A program made the position numbers and the translations under genes. A stretch of 64,000 nt of DNA from contig NZ_JASCRR010000001.1 in NCBI RefSeq assembly GCF_030010215.1, forward strand, positions 124,001 to 188,000. Direction: 5' to 3'. The notes below the pieces were generated by a model that worked only from the letters and a program-made list of their open reading frames with translations, did no database searches and was not told where the DNA came from. Below are positions 50,803 through 59,628 of this stretch, piece by piece (the stretch's first letter is position 1; each line of letters starts with the position of its first letter). Source of the stretch: Tianweitania sp. UT-5YL-CI-8 (GTDB taxonomy: Bacteria > Pseudomonadota > Alphaproteobacteria > Rhizobiales > Rhizobiaceae).

Positions 50803-52185
50803 ATGAACCTCTTCGGCTCTTACGATGTGGTTGTCACCGGCGCGGGCTCCTCGGGTATCGTCGCAGCGATCCGCGCGGCGCGCGAGGGGGCAAGTGTGCT
50901 GCTGCTTGAAGGCACCGGCTTTCTCGGCGGCTTGATCACCGGCGGGCGGCTGACCAAGCCGACCGGGCTGATCAATTCGACGATCTTCCATGAGATGCTG
51001 GAGCGTTGCGTCGGATACAAGGGCGCGGACGGGCGGGTGCATGAATCCTACTGGGGCAAATACACCGGTACGTTTGACGCCGAGGTGATGCAGCGCGTGA
51101 TCATCGAAATGGTTGAGGAAGCCGGTATCGAGGTGCTGCTGCGCGCCAATGTGATCCAAACCGTGATGAAGGGCAATGCAGTGCACGGGCTGCTGATCCG
51201 CACCAAGTCCGGCGAAAGCCTGGTGCTGGCCAAGGCCTTCGTCGACGCTTCGGGTGACGGCGACGTGGCCGCGCTTGCCGGTGCCGATTTCATGCTCGGT
51301 CGCGAGAGCGACGGGCTTACCCAGCCGATCACATCCTATTTCCGGGTTCTCAACGTCAATGTTCCCGCCCTGATCGCCGATTGTGAGGCCAATCGCGCCG
51401 ATATGTGGGAAGTTGTCTATCCGAAGGAAGCCGGCGACCGCAACGAGGACTATGCCATGGCCGTCCTGCTGACCGGGTTTCAGCAGCGCATCAAGGACAA
51501 GGTGGCGGAAGGCTTCGACTGGATCATCCCAAAAGATCACATCACCATGAAGACCGGTTTGATCCCCGGCGAAATCAGCGTGAACGTCACGCGCTTCCAG
51601 GGCAACGGCCTCGACGACCGTGACCTCAGCCGCGCGGAGATCGAAATCCGCAAGCAAGCCTATTGCGCCTTCGATTTCCTGCAGCGTTACGTGAAGGGGT
51701 TCGAAGATGCGATATTCCTCGAGGTTGCGCCGAAGCTCGGCGTTCGTGAAACACGCCGCATCACCGGTCAATACATCATCACCGAGACCGACGTTCGCGG
51801 CAACCGCCGTTTCGACGACGCCATAGGGCTCTGCAACTCGCCTGTCGATGTGCATGAGCCAGGTGGCAGCAGGGCGATCATGGACCATGTCGGGATCGGC
51901 TTCGGCATTCCATATCGCACCATGGTACCGCTGAAGATCGACAATCTCATCGTCGCGGGCCGCTGTATCTCCGCCGATGCCATTGCCTTCGGCTCGACGC
52001 GCAACGTTCCGGCCTGCACGATGACAGGCGAAGCTGCGGCGATTGCCGCCACCCTCGCTTCGACAAGGGGAGTTCCAACCTCGTCTATCGCCGTATCCGA
52101 AGTCCAGAATCGCCTTCGTGAACTTGGGGTCTGGCTGGGTATACCAGGTGAAGACGTCCCGGATGCGTTGAAGCAGGCGAGTTGA
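50803..52185 (+). CDS. FAD-dependent oxidoreductase (FAD_oxidored family)
   Basis: A 460-residue flavoprotein: N-terminal dinucleotide motif VVVTGAGSSGIVAAIRAARE, the family's FLGGLITGGRLTKPTGLINS, AFVDASGDGDVAALAGADFM, KLGVRETRRITGQYIITETD and a C-terminal VPLKIDNLIVAGRCISADAI. Members of this family (PF12831 type) are cytoplasmic and have few known substrates. AAAGGA 7 bases before ATG 50803 decides the start. It is 39 bases after the propeller gene, so it is probably co-transcribed; a role in oxidation of the transported acid sugar, or a related lactone, is inferred. Confidence 0.85.
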   Translation: MNLFGSYDVVVTGAGSSGIVAAIRAAREGASVLLLEGTGFLGGLITGGRLTKPTGLINSTIFHEMLERCVGYKGADGRVHESYWGKYTGTFDAEVMQRVIIEMVEEAGIEVLLRANVIQTVMKGNAVHGLLIRTKSGESLVLAKAFVDASGDGDVAALAGADFMLGRESDGLTQPITSYFRVLNVNVPALIADCEANRADMWEVVYPKEAGDRNEDYAMAVLLTGFQQRIKDKVAEGFDWIIPKDHITMKTGLIPGEISVNVTRFQGNGLDDRDLSRAEIEIRKQAYCAFDFLQRYVKGFEDAIFLEVAPKLGVRETRRITGQYIITETDVRGNRRFDDAIGLCNSPVDVHEPGGSRAIMDHVGIGFGIPYRTMVPLKIDNLIVAGRCISADAIAFGSTRNVPACTMTGEAAAIAATLASTRGVPTSSIAVSEVQNRLRELGVWLGIPGEDVPDALKQAS

Positions 52186-52217
52186 AGTTGATGCGTTGAA
52201 GCAGGCGAGCTGAAGTT
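52162..52217 (+). repeat. 28-bp tandem duplication over the stop codon of the FAD oxidoreductase
   Basis: Units 52162-52189 and 52190-52217 are identical except for one base (T at 52182, C at 52210). The first unit contains the last codons and TGA of the oxidoreductase gene; the second is a non-coding copy. A recent replication-slippage event is likely. Confidence 0.85.
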
Positions 52218-52278
52218 AATGACTAAGCGGCTGATCGCAGTCACAGCGCATCCAGTGTGACCGCAGCGATCCAGAGAA

Positions 52279-52395
52279 TCAAGGCCAAATTTGAAGATGA
52301 AGTGCGGTCCAGAGCATCACGCATAAGAATGGAAAGAGGACTGCGGCGCCGGTCGCGATGGTGCCTTCCGATACGCGTCGTCTGAAAATCTTCAT
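52279..52395 (-). CDS. Small membrane protein (38 aa)
   Basis: A 38-residue frame starting MKIFRRRVSEGTIATGAAVL with one hydrophobic helix (IATGAAVLFPFLCVMLWTAL) and a short tail. GGAGGAAGAG directly before the ATG at 52395 is a good ribosome-binding site; an upstream in-frame ATG (52413) has none. It lies alone between two divergent or parallel catabolic genes. No family is recognised. Confidence 0.45.
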   Translation of the reverse strand: MKIFRRRVSEGTIATGAAVLFPFLCVMLWTALHLQIWP

Positions 52396-52641
52396 CTCTT
52401 CCTCCAGCGACATCTCCCTATGACGAAATAAAGACAGTAGAGCGGCATTTGTTCCCGCATGCCGCAGGTGCAGAATATAACCGGCCGGTTTTGGCAACTC
52501 GATGGCGGCGCGGTTTACGACAGTATGGAACTTTCTTGCGACTATGGCAGCCCTTGCTCCGTCGCTTGACCAATTGACAAGTATCGGCCGGCCCGGAAGA
52601 ATTGAAGCGGGGAAAGTTGTGTCTATTTGGGGGCTCTAGGC

Positions 52642-54255
52642 ATGGACATACAAGCACCGAGCATTCTCGTCGTTGGAGCGGGGCCGGTGGGCCTGACGCT
52701 CGCCTCGGAACTGGCGCGGCATGGCGTTTCGGTCCGGATCATCGAGAAAGACTCTGCACCCTTGCCATACTGCCGGGCAATCGGCGTTACGCCGCGAACA
52801 CTGGAAGTGTTCGAGGATATGGGCATTGCGCGCGAGATCATCGACTCCGGCTTGTGGCTCAAGGGAACCCGGTCGATCGTCAATGGCGGACCTCCCCAGG
52901 ACAGCAGACCGGATCTTTCCGATCTGACCTATTCCCAGCTCGGCGTGCCGCAATATGCGACCGAGGCAGTCCTGACAGCGCATCTCGAGAGCTTCGGCGT
53001 CACAGTCGAGCGCGGTGTCACGCTTGCGGCGCTTGAACTGAGCGAGGACGGCGTCGATGTTACCATCGACACGCCGCAGGGCCGCGAGGCCGCCGGATTT
53101 CGCTATGTCGTCGGCTGCGACGGAGCGCACAGTGCCGTGCGTCACGCGCTCGCCATTCCATTCCAGGGCGATGCCTTTCCGTTCGAGTTCATGCTTGGTG
53201 ACGTCCATATCGACTGGGACCTGCCGCGTGGGCTGGCGATGCGCGCGCTCAAATTGCGGGAAGAAGCGGCACCCGACATGTTCATCGCGATCCCGCTGCC
53301 GGGGCGCGGGCGTTACCGGGTTACCATGCCGGCTCCGGATCGGTTGAGCGCCGGAGCATCTGGCTCGGGAACCAGCCATGGCATCCAAGTCGATCGGCCC
53401 GGCGCGACACTTGATGATTTGCAGGAGGTTGCCGATCGTCTGATTCCCGGCGTGGCCACGCTTTCCGACATGCATTGGTCGTCTATTTTTCGCATTAGCA
53501 TGCGTCTTGCCGAAAGCTATCGCAGTGGAAACGCGTTCATTGCCGGTGATGCCTGCCACATTCACCCTCCCACGGGTGGCCAGGGCATGAACACCGGCAT
53601 CCAGGATGCCTATAATCTCGCTTGGAAGCTGGCGCTGGTTACTAGGCGCGTCGCAAAGCCCGCGCTCCTCGACAGCTACCAAGCGGAACGACGTCCGGTC
53701 GCGGCCGACGTCGTCGTGCGCACGACCGAGCAGAGCGTCAATCTCGGCAGACCCATCATCCCGCCGCATCGGCTGCAGGATACCCAGCTTCTGGTCAGCT
53801 ATCGAGATGGTCCGCTGGCAATGGGAAATGCTGTTGGCGAGATCGCTGCTGGAGATCGCGTGCCCGATGTACTCGGCCTGCGCCGGGACGGCGTTGGTTT
53901 CCCACTCCGCCTCTTCGATTTGCTGAAAGGACCAGCCTTCGTGCTGATTGTCTCGCTCGGCAGTTCCGAGGACGCGGCTAAAATCGAAGCTTGCGCGGCT
54001 CATTTGCACCAACGTTGGCCCGGGCTGGTGCGGGTCGTCGCCATCGCATCCAACGACATCGTGGCCGACGAGCCACCAAACGTTGAACTTATCCGCGATG
54101 TGGACGGCCGATTTGCGACAACCTTTGGCCAGGCCGCCGGAGCCGCGTGGTTGATACGCCCCGACAATTACATAGGTCTCGCAGTCGACGATTGGTCGGA
54201 GGCGATCATTGTCGCTTATCTTTCCGACGTGATCGGCGTCATCGACGGTGTCTAA
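52642..54255 (+). CDS. FAD-dependent aromatic-ring monooxygenase-like protein
   Basis: A 537-residue group A flavoprotein hydroxylase: N-terminal ILVVGAGPVGLTLASELARH, YVVGCDGAHSAVRHALAIPF (the DG motif), and FIAGDACHIHPPTGGQGMNT with the GD motif and FAD contact. A C-terminal thioredoxin-like domain (GDRVPDVLGLRRDGVGFPLR to the end) is as in phenol hydroxylase and PheA/TfdB enzymes. These use NAD(P)H and O2 to hydroxylate phenolic substrates in the cytoplasm; the substrate is not evident. The start at 52642 (MDIQAPSILVVG) has GGGGG/AGG upstream. TTGACA at 52574-52579 may be its -35. It appears to be a single-gene unit. Confidence 0.85.
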   Translation: MDIQAPSILVVGAGPVGLTLASELARHGVSVRIIEKDSAPLPYCRAIGVTPRTLEVFEDMGIAREIIDSGLWLKGTRSIVNGGPPQDSRPDLSDLTYSQLGVPQYATEAVLTAHLESFGVTVERGVTLAALELSEDGVDVTIDTPQGREAAGFRYVVGCDGAHSAVRHALAIPFQGDAFPFEFMLGDVHIDWDLPRGLAMRALKLREEAAPDMFIAIPLPGRGRYRVTMPAPDRLSAGASGSGTSHGIQVDRPGATLDDLQEVADRLIPGVATLSDMHWSSIFRISMRLAESYRSGNAFIAGDACHIHPPTGGQGMNTGIQDAYNLAWKLALVTRRVAKPALLDSYQAERRPVAADVVVRTTEQSVNLGRPIIPPHRLQDTQLLVSYRDGPLAMGNAVGEIAAGDRVPDVLGLRRDGVGFPLRLFDLLKGPAFVLIVSLGSSEDAAKIEACAAHLHQRWPGLVRVVAIASNDIVADEPPNVELIRDVDGRFATTFGQAAGAAWLIRPDNYIGLAVDDWSEAIIVAYLSDVIGVIDGV

Positions 54256-54289
54256 GCAAGTTGATCGCTCCAGACCGATCCCAAGCTCA

Positions 54290-55156
54290 AGATCTAACGT
54301 CCCGTCGAGTGCACCGCCTGACCGAATGCGCGCCGAGAGATGCCGCAGCCGGCATTAGGTTCTTTGGGATTGTGATCATCACCGAATAGATCTGCAGCAC
54401 GATGAAGGGCGAGAGCGCATGGGTCATGGCGATGATGACGCCGGTGCGGTTGAAGATCAGCGGCAACAACCCACCGATTAGGCCAAGCGTTTGCAAGTCA
54501 TCGTTGATCAGGCCTTGTTCCTGCAACAGAACGAACCAGGCCGCGGTACGCACAAGGAGAGGGTCCACAGAGGCAGCAAGACGGCGCCCAGCATCACGTC
54601 GCGTTTCATCCGGTGAGCGACGCAGCGATGATCGCATAGGGATAGCCGACGCCGTTGACGGATTGCTCCGCCGGCAGATGCTGGATATCGCCCGAGGCGT
54701 TACGGCCGAGATCAACGGCTGCGAGCAGGTTGCGGTCGATCAGCGGCGAGAGCGCATCGGCAATCGCCAGCCAGAATTCCGGCTGTCCCCATCGATTGTC
54801 GATGCACGAGATCGACCGGCGGGTTTGCCGTATCATCGAGCGCTTGTCGTTTTCAACATCAGCGTGCGGAAGCCCGAGTGGGTGCTGTTCAGGCAGCGCA
54901 CCATGTCGCCGAGCAGCTGATCGTCATCGACCGCCTTCAGATACTCCATCAGGGCGGCCTGCATGGCAGGGGTCGGCGGCGAAACGCGGTCCCAGTCGGG
55001 CAGAACTTCGGCGCTGCGCGGCAGAAGGCGCAGCACTGCGGTGTCGGACACCAACTGCGACATCATGCTGAACAGCGGCCAGACGAAAAGCCGACGAGGA
55101 AGATCAGCAGCGGCGCCAGCGGAAGCAGCGAGCGGCCGGTTCGGACGTTTCGGCAC
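54290..55156 (-). pseudogene. Decayed polyamine-type ABC transporter permease (PotB-like)
   Basis: Minus-strand pieces of one permease in three frames. From 55156: LFVWPLFSMMSQLVSDTAVL, PDWDRVSPPTPAMQAALMEY and LNSTHSGFRTLMLKTTSA. Then from about 54836: GQPEFWLAIADALSPLIDRN and LLAAVDLGRNASGDIQHLPA. Then to 54290: VRTAAWFVLLQEQGLINDDL, LIFNRTGVIIAMTHALSPFI and PKNLMPAAASLGAHSVR. The order is that of the first permease of spermidine/putrescine-type systems. Both ends and a central transmembrane segment are missing and the frames are broken, so it cannot work. The rest of the transporter is absent. Confidence 0.8.
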
Positions 55157-55394
55157 TCATGGCGCGATGACCCGGCAATCGCCCGACGAGAAAGCCGCGT
55201 AGTCCTTGGTGGCCCGCTCGTCAATGCCATGCGAGACCTGCTGAAGACTGTCTGATCTTGAGATGGGTCAGCGTGCTCAGACCAGATTGCGTACCCAGTA
55301 TGCTGCTTTCGTTTCTATGGGCCATTGACACCGCGCCGCAGCGCTGTTTGCCCTGTAGGCTGGTTCCATTCTCTGAATATGCGGGGAGACTGAT
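55157..55394. other. Intergenic with an unidentified C-terminal scrap
   Basis: On the minus strand 55162-55260 one frame reads SDSLQQVSHGIDERATKDYA then AFSSGDCRVIAP and a stop just before the permease remnant. It looks like the end of a lost upstream gene of the same decayed operon. The right part must hold the amidase promoter; nothing specific was seen. Confidence 0.35.
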
Positions 55395-56816
55395 TTGACG
55401 GGCGACATTACGCGGCTTTCGGCCCTGGATCTTTCGAGAGCCATCCACGCGCGGCAGGTCTCCTGCGTCGCCGTCATGGAAGCCTATCTGGACCGGATCG
55501 ACCGGTTCAATCCCGGCATTAACGCCATCATATTCCTGCATCCGCGCGAGGAATTGCTGGCTGAGGCCAAGCTGGCGGACGAGGACCTGGCAAATGGCGC
55601 GTCGCGCGGCTGGATGCATGGCTTTCCGCAAGCGGTAAAGGATCTCTCGGAGGCGAGGGGCCTGCCGACAAGCTGGGGATCGCCGATCTACCGCGACCAC
55701 GTCTCGACGGCAGACTCTATCCACGTCGAGCGGGTGAAGAAGGCTGGCGCGATCTTCATCGGCAAAACCAACACGCCGGAATTCGGCCTTGGGTCGCATA
55801 CCACCAACCCGGTGCATGGACCCACCCGCAACCCTTACGATCCGACAAAAAGCGCAGGCGGCTCGAGCGGCGGTGCCGCCGCCGCGCTCGCGGCGCGGCT
55901 TCTGCCGGTGGCGGATGGCAGCGACATGATGGGTTCCCTGCGAAACCCGGCCGCATTCAACAATGTCGTCGGGTTCCGCCCGAGCGCCGGGCGCGTGCCG
56001 AGCGACGGTACGGAACTGTTCATCGGCCAACTCAGCACCGCGGGGCCAATGGGCAGGACGGTCCGTGATGTGGCGGCGCTGCTTACGACGCAGGCTGGTT
56101 GCGACCCCCGCGATCCGCTGTCGTTGGCCACCGAGGACCTGACCCTGGGTGGTCCGGCGGCGACGAAAGGGCTTAGCATTGCCTGGTTCGGTGATTTCGG
56201 CGGATATCTTGCGTTTGAGCCCGGCGTTCTGGACCTCGCAGGCAAGGCGCTCGACGTTCTCGGCTCCATCGGCTGTGAGATCGAGACCGTTCAGCCGGAA
56301 TTCGACCTGTTAAAACTCTGGGAGGCGTGGTTGACGCTGCGCAGCTTCGACGTCGCGCACGGCTTGCGCGAGCTCTACGACAAGCCGGAAACGCGGGCGC
56401 TTCTGAACCCGCAGCTTCGTTACGAATTCGAGCAGGCGCAGTCCCACACTCCAGCCGACATCCACGCCGCCTCGACCGTGCGGACAAGCTGGTACAAATA
56501 TATGCTGGCCCTGTTCAGACATTACGACTATCTCGTCATGCCCGCCGCGCAGATATTTCCTTTCGATGTCGATCTGCCTTGGCCTCGGGCCGTTGGCACC
56601 AGGGAGACCGATACCTATCATCGCTGGATGGAGGTGGTGATCGGTCCGACGATGGCCGGACTGCCCGTTGCGGCAATGCCCGCCGGCTTCAACGCCAACG
56701 GCCTTCCAAACGGCATTCAGATTGTCGGCCCACCACGCTCCGACCGTGCAACGCTTGAATTCGCACTTGCCTATGAAAAGGCGGCAAAGATCGAAACCGG
56801 CAACGCGTTCGACTGA
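55395..56816 (+). CDS. Amidase (amidase signature family)
   Basis: A 473-residue amidase-signature enzyme with all catalytic residues visible: the Lys in FPQAVKDLSEARGLPTSWGS, the cis-Ser region in KSAGGSSGGAAAALAARLLP, and the nucleophilic Ser in ADGSDMMGSLRNPAAFNNVV. The substrate-binding half ends with GPTMAGLPVAAMPAGFNANG. It hydrolyses an amide to acid and ammonia in the cytoplasm; the natural substrate is unknown. The start is TTG (55395) with GGGGAGA upstream. It has the same orientation as the nitronate monooxygenase 135 bases downstream; whether either relates to vitamin B6 breakdown is unclear. Confidence 0.88.
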   Translation: MTGDITRLSALDLSRAIHARQVSCVAVMEAYLDRIDRFNPGINAIIFLHPREELLAEAKLADEDLANGASRGWMHGFPQAVKDLSEARGLPTSWGSPIYRDHVSTADSIHVERVKKAGAIFIGKTNTPEFGLGSHTTNPVHGPTRNPYDPTKSAGGSSGGAAAALAARLLPVADGSDMMGSLRNPAAFNNVVGFRPSAGRVPSDGTELFIGQLSTAGPMGRTVRDVAALLTTQAGCDPRDPLSLATEDLTLGGPAATKGLSIAWFGDFGGYLAFEPGVLDLAGKALDVLGSIGCEIETVQPEFDLLKLWEAWLTLRSFDVAHGLRELYDKPETRALLNPQLRYEFEQAQSHTPADIHAASTVRTSWYKYMLALFRHYDYLVMPAAQIFPFDVDLPWPRAVGTRETDTYHRWMEVVIGPTMAGLPVAAMPAGFNANGLPNGIQIVGPPRSDRATLEFALAYEKAAKIETGNAFD

Positions 56817-56951
56817 AGGGCGGTCTGCGCCCTACGGAGCTTGGCTTCGCTGCTCTCGTCAGGTCTTTCCGCGCCTAGATAGTACCAAGGCTCTGCCATC
56901 AGCGAGAGCCCATGTGATACCATAGCTCAACCGCCACTTGCTCACGGTAAA

Positions 56952-58022
56952 ATGCCCATGTCTTTCATAGAAGACTTGAAACTCTCGATCCCGCTTATCC
57001 AGGCTCCTATGGCCGGGGTCTCGACGCCCAAGCTCGCGGCGGCGGTTTCGGACGCGGGCGGTCTCGGTTCGATCGGTGTGGGTGCGACCGACGCAGCGGG
57101 CGCGCATGCGATGATTGCGGAAGTCCGCGAGCGCACCGGACGGCCGTTCAACGTCAATATTTTCGTCCATGCGCCCCCGACGGCCAATCAAACGCGTGAG
57201 GCTGAATGGATAGACTGGCTCAGGCCTTTGTTCTTGGAGTGCGGGTCCGAGCCGCCGGCATCGCTGCGTGAAATTTACAAGAGCTTCCTCGACGATACCG
57301 ATATGCTGGCGATGCTGCTGGAGACGGCGCCGCCGGTGGTCAGCTTCCATTTCGGCCTGCCGCCCGAAGAGGTGCTGTCGGCGCTGCGTGCCCGCAATAT
57401 TCTGCTGCTCGCCACCGTCACCAGCCTTGACGAAGCGCGCGCGGCCGAAGCTGCCGGGATCGATGTCTTGGTTGCCCAGGGAATAGAAGCGGGCGGTCAT
57501 CGCGGCGTGTTTGATACGGCTCATCACGACGATGCATTGGGCACTATGGCGCTGACGAGACTGTTGGTGCTGAAGTCGGGCCTGCCGGTCGTTGCGGCCG
57601 GTGGCATTATGGATGGCGCCGGAATCGCCGCGGCGCTTGATCTCGGCGCCGTGGCCGCGCAACTGGGCACCGCGTTTATCGCTTGCCCGGAGTCCGCTGC
57701 CGACAATGCCTATAGGGCTGCTCTCAAAGGGCAGGGCGCCTATCATACGACAATGACGCCACTCATCTCCGGCCGACCGGCGCGCTCGCTTGCCAACCGC
57801 TTCACCGCCCTTGCACCACAGGTCGGCAACCGCCGACCGCCCGACTATCCCATTGCTTACGATGCCGGAAAAGCCCTTCATGCCGCGGCCAGGGCTGCGG
57901 GAGAGCATGGTTTCGGCGCCCAATGGGCAGGACAAGGCGCGCCGCTTGCGCGCGAGTTGCCGGCGGGGGAACTCGTCCAGACGCTCTACGCCGAGCTTCA
58001 GAGATGCATGGAGCGTCAATAG
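56952..58022 (+). CDS. Nitronate monooxygenase-type flavoprotein
   Basis: A 356-residue FMN-binding TIM barrel of the 2-nitropropane dioxygenase family: IPLIQAPMAGVSTPKLAAAV, GGLGSIGVGATDAAGAHAMI, FNVNIFVHAPP, IDVLVAQGIEAGGHRGVFDT (the catalytic-type His in GGH) and LPVVAAGGIMDGAGIAAALD. Such enzymes oxidise alkyl nitronates such as propionate 3-nitronate; many are annotated so without proof. There are two candidate ATGs (56952, 56958), neither with a strong ribosome-binding site. It is convergent with the GMC oxidoreductase gene, with a small hairpin between. Confidence 0.85.
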   Translation: MPMSFIEDLKLSIPLIQAPMAGVSTPKLAAAVSDAGGLGSIGVGATDAAGAHAMIAEVRERTGRPFNVNIFVHAPPTANQTREAEWIDWLRPLFLECGSEPPASLREIYKSFLDDTDMLAMLLETAPPVVSFHFGLPPEEVLSALRARNILLLATVTSLDEARAAEAAGIDVLVAQGIEAGGHRGVFDTAHHDDALGTMALTRLLVLKSGLPVVAAGGIMDGAGIAAALDLGAVAAQLGTAFIACPESAADNAYRAALKGQGAYHTTMTPLISGRPARSLANRFTALAPQVGNRRPPDYPIAYDAGKALHAAARAAGEHGFGAQWAGQGAPLARELPAGELVQTLYAELQRCMERQ

Positions 58023-58033
58023 GATACTCAAAC

Positions 58034-58052
58034 ATCAACTTTTTCAGTTGAT
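58034..58052. terminator. Bidirectional hairpin between convergent genes
   Basis: ATCAACT-(TTTTC)-AGTTGAT, perfect 7-bp arms, overlaps the last codons of the minus-strand oxidase gene and follows the nitronate monooxygenase stop by 11 bases. Confidence 0.55.
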
Positions 58053-59582
58053 CGTTCGAGCAAACGTCTCGGCAATAGCCAAAACGGCGGCGTGGATCGG
58101 TCCCGCGGTGAGACTGGGCATGACCGAGGCATCGACGACGAACAGATTGTCCAGCGCTTTGAGCCGCAGATCAGCATCGACAGGGGCGCCCATATCCTTG
58201 CCCATTCGGCAGGTGCCGGATGGATGATGGTGTGTGATGACAGCCTGCGCGATGAAGTAGTCGATCTCGGCGTTGGTGTTCAGAGGGCCGGGCAGAAGTT
58301 CGGTTTCGCGCCACTCCGCCAGTTCCTGGTGATGACCCACGGTGCGCGCGGCCTCCAGCGCCTGGCGGAACAGGTCGCGGTCGCGCTGGGTCTGCAGATA
58401 GGCAGGATCGATGAGCAATGGATCTCCAAGCTCCCGGCCGGTGATACGCAGGCTGCCACGGCTCGTCGGATGGGTGATGCCGAACAGCAGCGAGTATGCC
58501 GTGCCGGGCGCAGGGGCGCTGAAGCGTTCGGATACGATCGGCGCTACACCGCAGCCGACGACGATTTCCGGCTGGCCGGTGCCGGTGAAATCGCCCGCCC
58601 GCATATAGGCCATCGATTCGGAGTGCTGGAGGCGCGAGGGGGGAACATGCTTGCGAGCCGCATAAAGATTGCCGGCACCCAGCAGATGGTCCTGAAGGTT
58701 GCGGCCGACGTCCGGCATGTCGATCAAGCGCCTCACACCAGCCGCATCAAGGATATCCTCTGGACCTATGCCCGAGCGCATCAGCAGCGCCGGGCTTTCC
58801 AGCGCGCCGGCGGACAGGATGACCCGGTCGGCATGGACTTCGATCAGACCTTGCCGCCCCACGACCTCAAGGCTGCGTACCCGATTTCCGTTCAAAGTTA
58901 ACCGCCGAACCTGGGACCCGGTGAGAATGGTCAGGTTTTCTCGCGCCCGAACGTCCGGTGTGAGCCAGGCATCCGCCGCCGTGACCCGCAGTCCGTTGCG
59001 AATGTTCAAGGAGTTCGGGGTGACGCCGATCATCTCGCCGCCGTTGTGGCCGCGAAGTCGAGGCAGACCCAGGGCAGCGCCTGCCTCAATGAATGCACGC
59101 GCTACCGGACTAACTTCGTCTTCCGGCATATAAATGGGCAACGGCCCATCCTTGCCGTGTATGCAGTCGCCGCCGAGCGGGTGGTTTTCGATAGCCTGAA
59201 AAACAGACAGCAATTCATTCCAGCTCCAGCGGGAATCGCCAGTCGCATCGGCCCAGGCCTGGAAGTCGGACGGGTGGCCTCGCATGTAACCCATTGCGTG
59301 AAGGCAGCTTGAACCGCCAATGGCTTTTCCGCGCGCCCAGCGATGGATTCTGCCCGCGGTGCCGGCTTGAGGTTCTGTCTGATAATCCCAATCGTAGCTG
59401 CGGCCCTGAAGCGCCGGCCAGGCAGCGGGGTTCCAGATATCGGGGTCGGTTGGCTCCTCGCCGGCCTCGATCACCAAAACGCGGCGGGCCGGTTCCTCGC
59501 TCAATCGCGCGGCAAGCAGCGCGCCGGCCGAGCCGCCGCCGACAATGACGATATCGGCATTGGTTTTGCACTCAACAGTCAT
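58044..59582 (-). CDS. GMC oxidoreductase, pyridoxine 4-oxidase-like
   Basis: A 512-residue GMC-family flavoprotein: FAD motif IVIVGGGSAGALLAARLSEE, GGSSCLHAMGYMRGHPSDFQ, RVILSAGALESPALLMRSGI (GMC signature), and the active-site His in ITHHHPSGTCRMGKD with VVDASVMPSLTAGPIHAAVL. GMC enzymes oxidise alcohols to aldehydes. In Mesorhizobium loti the pyridoxine 4-oxidase of this family stands in the same place, beside a gntR gene and divergent from the hydrolase/oxygenase genes, so I assign pyridoxine to pyridoxal oxidation with O2. GGGAG 5 bases before ATG 59582 supports the start; a GTG two codons earlier is possible. Confidence 0.82.
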   Translation of the reverse strand: MTVECKTNADIVIVGGGSAGALLAARLSEEPARRVLVIEAGEEPTDPDIWNPAAWPALQGRSYDWDYQTEPQAGTAGRIHRWARGKAIGGSSCLHAMGYMRGHPSDFQAWADATGDSRWSWNELLSVFQAIENHPLGGDCIHGKDGPLPIYMPEDEVSPVARAFIEAGAALGLPRLRGHNGGEMIGVTPNSLNIRNGLRVTAADAWLTPDVRARENLTILTGSQVRRLTLNGNRVRSLEVVGRQGLIEVHADRVILSAGALESPALLMRSGIGPEDILDAAGVRRLIDMPDVGRNLQDHLLGAGNLYAARKHVPPSRLQHSESMAYMRAGDFTGTGQPEIVVGCGVAPIVSERFSAPAPGTAYSLLFGITHPTSRGSLRITGRELGDPLLIDPAYLQTQRDRDLFRQALEAARTVGHHQELAEWRETELLPGPLNTNAEIDYFIAQAVITHHHPSGTCRMGKDMGAPVDADLRLKALDNLFVVDASVMPSLTAGPIHAAVLAIAETFARTIN

Positions 59583-59628
59583 CACCACTCCCTATGGCGA
59601 ATGGCGGATTCGGCCGGAATTTCGACGC

